Below, piece by piece: positions 60,973-64,000 of a DNA stretch of 64,000 nt. The DNA comes from Yersinia canariae (GTDB taxonomy: Bacteria > Pseudomonadota > Gammaproteobacteria > Enterobacterales > Enterobacteriaceae). The stretch spans positions 2,480,001 to 2,544,000 of the forward strand of contig NZ_CP043727.1 in NCBI RefSeq assembly GCF_009831415.1. The letters run 5' to 3'. The position numbers were made by a program, and so were the translations under genes. Each line of letters opens with the position of its first letter. Within the stretch, counting starts at the first letter, position 1. The notes beneath the pieces were generated by a model. The model had not been told where the DNA came from and did not search any database. It worked only from the letters and a program-made list of their open reading frames with translations.

Positions 60973-61614
60973 TTAGTCATCCAACTGTATCAACACTTCG
61001 TCCAGGCGGCGAGTCAGTGCAATGACTTGCTGTTCGAGTTGCGCGACTCGGGCTTCAAGAGCGCCCGTGCCGGCGGTTATGCTCTCTTCTGCCGATGACG
61101 TTGGCGCAATATCGCCACTAAACAGATGCATAAAGCGGCTTTCTCGTTTACCCGGTTCGCGGGCCAAACGCACCACAAACGGCCCATCTTCGCGTGAGGA
61201 TAACTGGTTAAGAATCTCTTCAGTTTCAGCAACATCAGCAAATTCATACAGTCGACTTGTGCGCGTACGCAGCTCGCCAGGGGTTTGCGCGCCACGTAAT
61301 AATAGTGTGGCAATGATGGACAATTCTGCGGGCGAAAACTTAAGATTGCCAAATTCGGAATTGCAAAAACGGTGCTCATACTTCATCACCCGATTACCAC
61401 TTTGGGTTCGGATAAGGTGTTTTTTCAATAAGAAATCCAGAGTCTGTTGCACTTCTGACTCTGATAACTCCATCACCGGTTCACGATTGGTTTTCTGGTT
61501 ACAGGCAATTGCCACGCCATTGAGTGACATCGGATATTGCTCTGGCATTGTCACTTGTTTTTCCAGCAAACAACCAATAACTCTGGCTTCTTGTGCATTT
61601 AAACTGTGTTTCAT
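60973..61614 (-). CDS. yceH: YceH family protein (DUF480)
   Basis: The 213-residue protein has two winged-helix-like DUF480 repeats and a C-terminal short coiled coil ([20 protein letters not shown], about 185-205). It matches YceH in length. The function is unknown; the winged helices could bind DNA. It is 7 bp downstream of rimJ and 11 bp upstream of mviM, so an operon is likely. Confidence 0.92.
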   Translation of the reverse strand: MKHSLNAQEARVIGCLLEKQVTMPEQYPMSLNGVAIACNQKTNREPVMELSESEVQQTLDFLLKKHLIRTQSGNRVMKYEHRFCNSEFGNLKFSPAELSIIATLLLRGAQTPGELRTRTSRLYEFADVAETEEILNQLSSREDGPFVVRLAREPGKRESRFMHLFSGDIAPTSSAEESITAGTGALEARVAQLEQQVIALTRRLDEVLIQLDD

Positions 61615-61621
61615 CCTGACC

Positions 61622-62206
61622 TCAGCGAGTTGGCGTCCATTCTGTGTTAGTCAAAGCCGTCAATACATGATCGCGCCATTGGCCATCAATCAGCAAATAA
61701 TCTTTCGCGTAACCTTCGCGTTCAAATCCAAGGCGCTCAAGCAAATTACCACTGCGATGATTATGCGGCATATAGTTAGCCATAATACGGTGCATCCGCT
61801 CCTGCCGCTGCATGTAGCGAATCAGCGGTTGCAGCGCTTCAAACATAAGCCCCTGCCCCTGCCAGCGCTCACCTAATGAATAGCCAAGAAAGCAAGCATG
61901 AAATGAACCGCGTAGCACATTGCTAAAATTCGCCACACCGCGCACTTCTTTTTCTTCGGGATCTAACAAAATAAAATAATAGGCGCTGCCCTGTTTTTGC
62001 AGCTCCATAATCATTCCGAGCCTTGCCTGCCACCCGGAAGGCATGCAATGACTTTGATCACGCACGGGCTCCCACGGTTTAAGAAACACTTGATTTTCAG
62101 CGTAATACTCCGCCATACGGTAAGCATCACGCTCATTGACCAGCCGCAGTGACATACGGTCTGTCGTCAGGCGTATTTTAGGTGTTGCTGAATGATAGCC
62201 GAACAT
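61622..62206 (-). CDS. rimJ: Ribosomal protein S5 N-acetyltransferase RimJ
   Basis: The 194-residue GNAT protein acetylates the N-terminal alanine of ribosomal protein S5 and also assists 30S assembly in E. coli. The acetyl-CoA site is [14 protein letters not shown] (about 112-125), and the RimJ/RimL core [17 protein letters not shown] follows. ATG 62206 ([13 protein letters not shown]) has CAAGGGGAACAG before it; nine codons upstream are ignored. It heads the minus-strand operon with yceH, mviM and murJ. Confidence 0.94.
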   Translation of the reverse strand: MFGYHSATPKIRLTTDRMSLRLVNERDAYRMAEYYAENQVFLKPWEPVRDQSHCMPSGWQARLGMIMELQKQGSAYYFILLDPEEKEVRGVANFSNVLRGSFHACFLGYSLGERWQGQGLMFEALQPLIRYMQRQERMHRIMANYMPHNHRSGNLLERLGFEREGYAKDYLLIDGQWRDHVLTALTNTEWTPTR

Positions 62207-62453
62207 CTGTTCCCCTTGGGCTATGCGCTGCACTTAACTTAGCGACAATCTTTTTGTTCAATATAGCGGTTGCCTGGCGGCCACGTAAAACCGCAGTCGC
62301 GCTCTTTTACACATCAATACAGCAAAATTACCCAACTAAAGAGCCCAAAAGGCATTTTATTATGAAAGTGTTGATGAGGTAACGTATTGACGATAAAAAT
62401 ATTATCAATCTAACTGCTATTAATTGTTATGATATTACTGCTCTCACAATGGA

Positions 62454-62479
62454 ATAGTTTGTATAATGCTGCAAACTAT
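62454..62479 (+). promoter_or_regulatory. 8-bp dyad around a TATAAT box upstream of mdtH
   Basis: ATAGTTTG and CAAACTAT form a perfect inverted repeat around a 10-nt spacer that contains TATAAT (62462-62467). It lies 47-72 bp upstream of the mdtH ATG. This is what a repressor operator overlapping a -10 box looks like; the regulator is unknown. No good -35 box is present. Confidence 0.5.
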
Positions 62480-62525
62480 AAGCAAATTATTTATTCCCTC
62501 CTTTTTAAATTTCTGACGGTGAAGC

Positions 62526-63731
62526 ATGGCCTTGGTATCGCAAGCTAGAAGCTTGGGTAAATACTTCTTATTGCTTGATAATTTATTAGTTGTGTTAGGG
62601 TTTTTCGTCGTATTTCCACTCATTTCTATCCGATTTGTCGACCAATTGGGTTGGGCTGCGGTGCTTGTCGGCCTCGCCTTAGGACTCAGGCAATTAGTTC
62701 AGCAGGGGCTTGGGGTCTTCGGCGGTGCTATCGCTGACCGTTTTGGTGCCAAGCCCATGATAGTCACTGGCATGTTGATGCGGGCTGCGGGCTTCGCACT
62801 CATGGCGATGGCTGACGAACCTTGGATACTTTGGCTAGCCTGCGCATTGTCGGGGCTGGGCGGCACTCTGTTCGACCCTCCGCGTACCGCCCTGGTTATC
62901 AAATTGACGCGCCCGCATGAGCGCGGCCGGTTCTACTCCCTATTAATGATGCAAGACAGTGCCGGTGCGGTGATTGGCGCATTAATCGGGAGCTGGTTAC
63001 TGCAATATGACTTCCATTTCGTCTGCTGGACTGGCGCGGTTATCTTTATATTGGCTGCGGGCTGGAACATGTGGCTATTGCCGGCTTACAGAATATCAAC
63101 CGTGCGGGCACCCATGAAAGAAGGCCTGATGCGGGTGCTGCGCGATCGCCGTTTTGTAACCTATGTACTGACGCTAACCGGCTATTACATGCTGTCAGTG
63201 CAGGTCATGCTAATGCTGCCTATCGTGGTCAATGAGATTGCCGGCTCTCCTGCCGCCGTTAAATGGATGTACGCCATTGAGGCCGCGCTCTCTTTGACCT
63301 TGCTGTACCCGATTGCCCGGTGGAGTGAAAAACGTTTTCGCCTTGAACAACGTTTAATGTTTGGCTTGCTGATAATGACATTAAGTCTGTTCCCTGTGGG
63401 CTTTATTACTCATCTGCAAACATTGTTTATGTTTATTTGCTTCTTCTATATGGGCTCCATTATTGCCGAACCGGCGCGTGAAACACTGAGTGCGTCACTG
63501 GCAGATTCACGCGCGCGAGGGAGCTACATGGGCTTTAGTCGCCTCGGGCTGGCACTGGGTGGTGCATTAGGCTATACCGGCGGTGGCTGGATGTATGATA
63601 CGGGCCGAACATTGGAAATGCCGGAGTTACCGTGGTTCCTGTTAGGTATCATTGGGTTAATTACGCTCGTCGGGCTTTATTGGCAATTCAACCAGCGCCG
63701 TATTGAGTCAGCTATGTTGAGCGGCAGCTAA
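62526..63731 (+). CDS. mdtH: Multidrug resistance MFS transporter MdtH
   Basis: The 401-residue, twelve-helix exporter matches MdtH throughout ([43 protein letters not shown]). It is a proton-driven drug efflux pump; E. coli MdtH confers mild fluoroquinolone resistance. It is divergent from rimJ. The start ATG 62526 has only a weak upstream purine stretch (GACGGTGAAGC). A T-tailed hairpin follows. Confidence 0.94.
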   Translation: MALVSQARSLGKYFLLLDNLLVVLGFFVVFPLISIRFVDQLGWAAVLVGLALGLRQLVQQGLGVFGGAIADRFGAKPMIVTGMLMRAAGFALMAMADEPWILWLACALSGLGGTLFDPPRTALVIKLTRPHERGRFYSLLMMQDSAGAVIGALIGSWLLQYDFHFVCWTGAVIFILAAGWNMWLLPAYRISTVRAPMKEGLMRVLRDRRFVTYVLTLTGYYMLSVQVMLMLPIVVNEIAGSPAAVKWMYAIEAALSLTLLYPIARWSEKRFRLEQRLMFGLLIMTLSLFPVGFITHLQTLFMFICFFYMGSIIAEPARETLSASLADSRARGSYMGFSRLGLALGGALGYTGGGWMYDTGRTLEMPELPWFLLGIIGLITLVGLYWQFNQRRIESAMLSGS

Positions 63732-63736
63732 CAATC

Positions 63737-63771
63737 ACTCGCCGGCGCAGCCTTATTTCCGGCGAGTCTTT
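63737..63771 (+). terminator. Terminator of mdtH
   Basis: The stem ACTCGCCGG/CCGGCGAGT (63737-63745 with 63759-63767) has a 13-nt loop and is followed by CTTTTG. Confidence 0.75.
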
Positions 63772-63957
63772 TGTCGTCTCACTGCGAGTGGATTCAGGGT
63801 TATCTGATTGGCAATGGGCGCGATCTACCGCACTATTCCCCATCCCAAACCGCAGTTGAACAAATGCGGTAAATAATACAAAACAGCAGATTAACCAGTT
63901 ACTATTGAGCAAATTTAGTTTGTTTAATGTTATTGCGCATATTGCTACGAGGCTTTA

Positions 63958-64000
63958 ATGAATAAATTAATGTGGGGCGCGGCGGCGCTGGTTGTTACTG
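63958..64000 (+). CDS. 5' end of an unidentified gene, truncated by the window edge
   Basis: ATG 63958 follows GAGGCTTTA. The first 14 codons read MNKLMWGAAALVVT, which looks like the start of a signal peptide or membrane segment. Nothing more can be said; the gene could be a short secreted protein. Confidence 0.5.
   Translation, partial: MNKLMWGAAALVVT

Noticed and set aside
61022..61876. 284-codon plus-strand frame over yceH and rimJ
   Set aside because: Antisense to two recognised genes; no independent support.

Overview
The window is chromosomal DNA from an enterobacterium of the genus Yersinia or a very close relative. The evidence is Enterobacterales gene order (dadX-dadA, ycgB, fadR, nhaB, dsbB; ycgN, ycgM, ycgL, minCDE, rnd, fadD; tsaB, yoaA; zwf, hexR, pykA, lpxM, mepM, znuACB; ruvBAC, yebC, nudB, aspS; cmoAB, cutC, yecM, argS; murJ, mviM, yceH, rimJ), Yersinia-like protein sequences as I recall them, and several ERIC-type elements. 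The species cannot be fixed from the sequence alone. No rRNA, tRNA, prophage, insertion sequence or CRISPR array was recognised. This is core genome with some lineage-specific small genes.

Layout. 1-7.4 kb: 3' part of yeaH, a DMT transporter with a histidine-rich tail, a small secreted protein, a LysR regulator divergent from a pirin, and a large PAS-PAS-GAF-GGDEF-EAL protein. 7.5-16.7 kb: MdtL-like MFS pump, alanine catabolism genes dadX and dadA with a perfect CRP site, ycgB, fadR, nhaB and dsbB. 16.8-22.9 kb: a small secreted protein, ycgN, ycgM, a lytic transglycosylase, ycgL, a small secreted protein behind a strong Fur box, and minCDE. 23-31.5 kb: rnd, fadD (FadR operator), a Slp lipoprotein, tsaB, yoaA, yoaB and mdtJI, preceded by a 32-codon leader ORF not in the ORF predictions. 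32-44.2 kb: eda, zwf, hexR and pykA with HexR palindromes, then lpxM, mepM, znuA/znuCB with a Zur box, and dtpB. 44.2-50.2 kb: ruvBA, ruvC, yebC, nudB, aspS and a zinc-ribbon protein. 50.3-58.3 kb: yecD, yecE, yecN, cmoAB, cutC, yecM and argS. 58.3-64 kb: a rimJ-yceH-mviM-murJ cluster, mdtH, and the start of a truncated gene.

How the genes work together. FadR, encoded here, probably represses fadD, also here. HexR probably controls its neighbours zwf and pykA, so glucose-6-phosphate oxidation, KDPG cleavage and the end of glycolysis form one local regulon; edd is missing from between zwf and eda. Zinc uptake (znuACB) sits beside mepM, a zinc-dependent murein endopeptidase. YeaH and YcgB (SpoVR) belong to one stationary-phase triad. 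CmoA and CmoB act in sequence on wobble uridine.

No clear new multi-gene system was found. The observations most worth following up are the leader ORF of mdtJI with an ERIC between it and the operon, the Fur-box-controlled secreted protein next to minC, three 12-bp GATC repeats abutting the murJ start, a 70-nt nested hairpin between yoaB and mdtI, and a LexA-like palindrome in a convergent gap.
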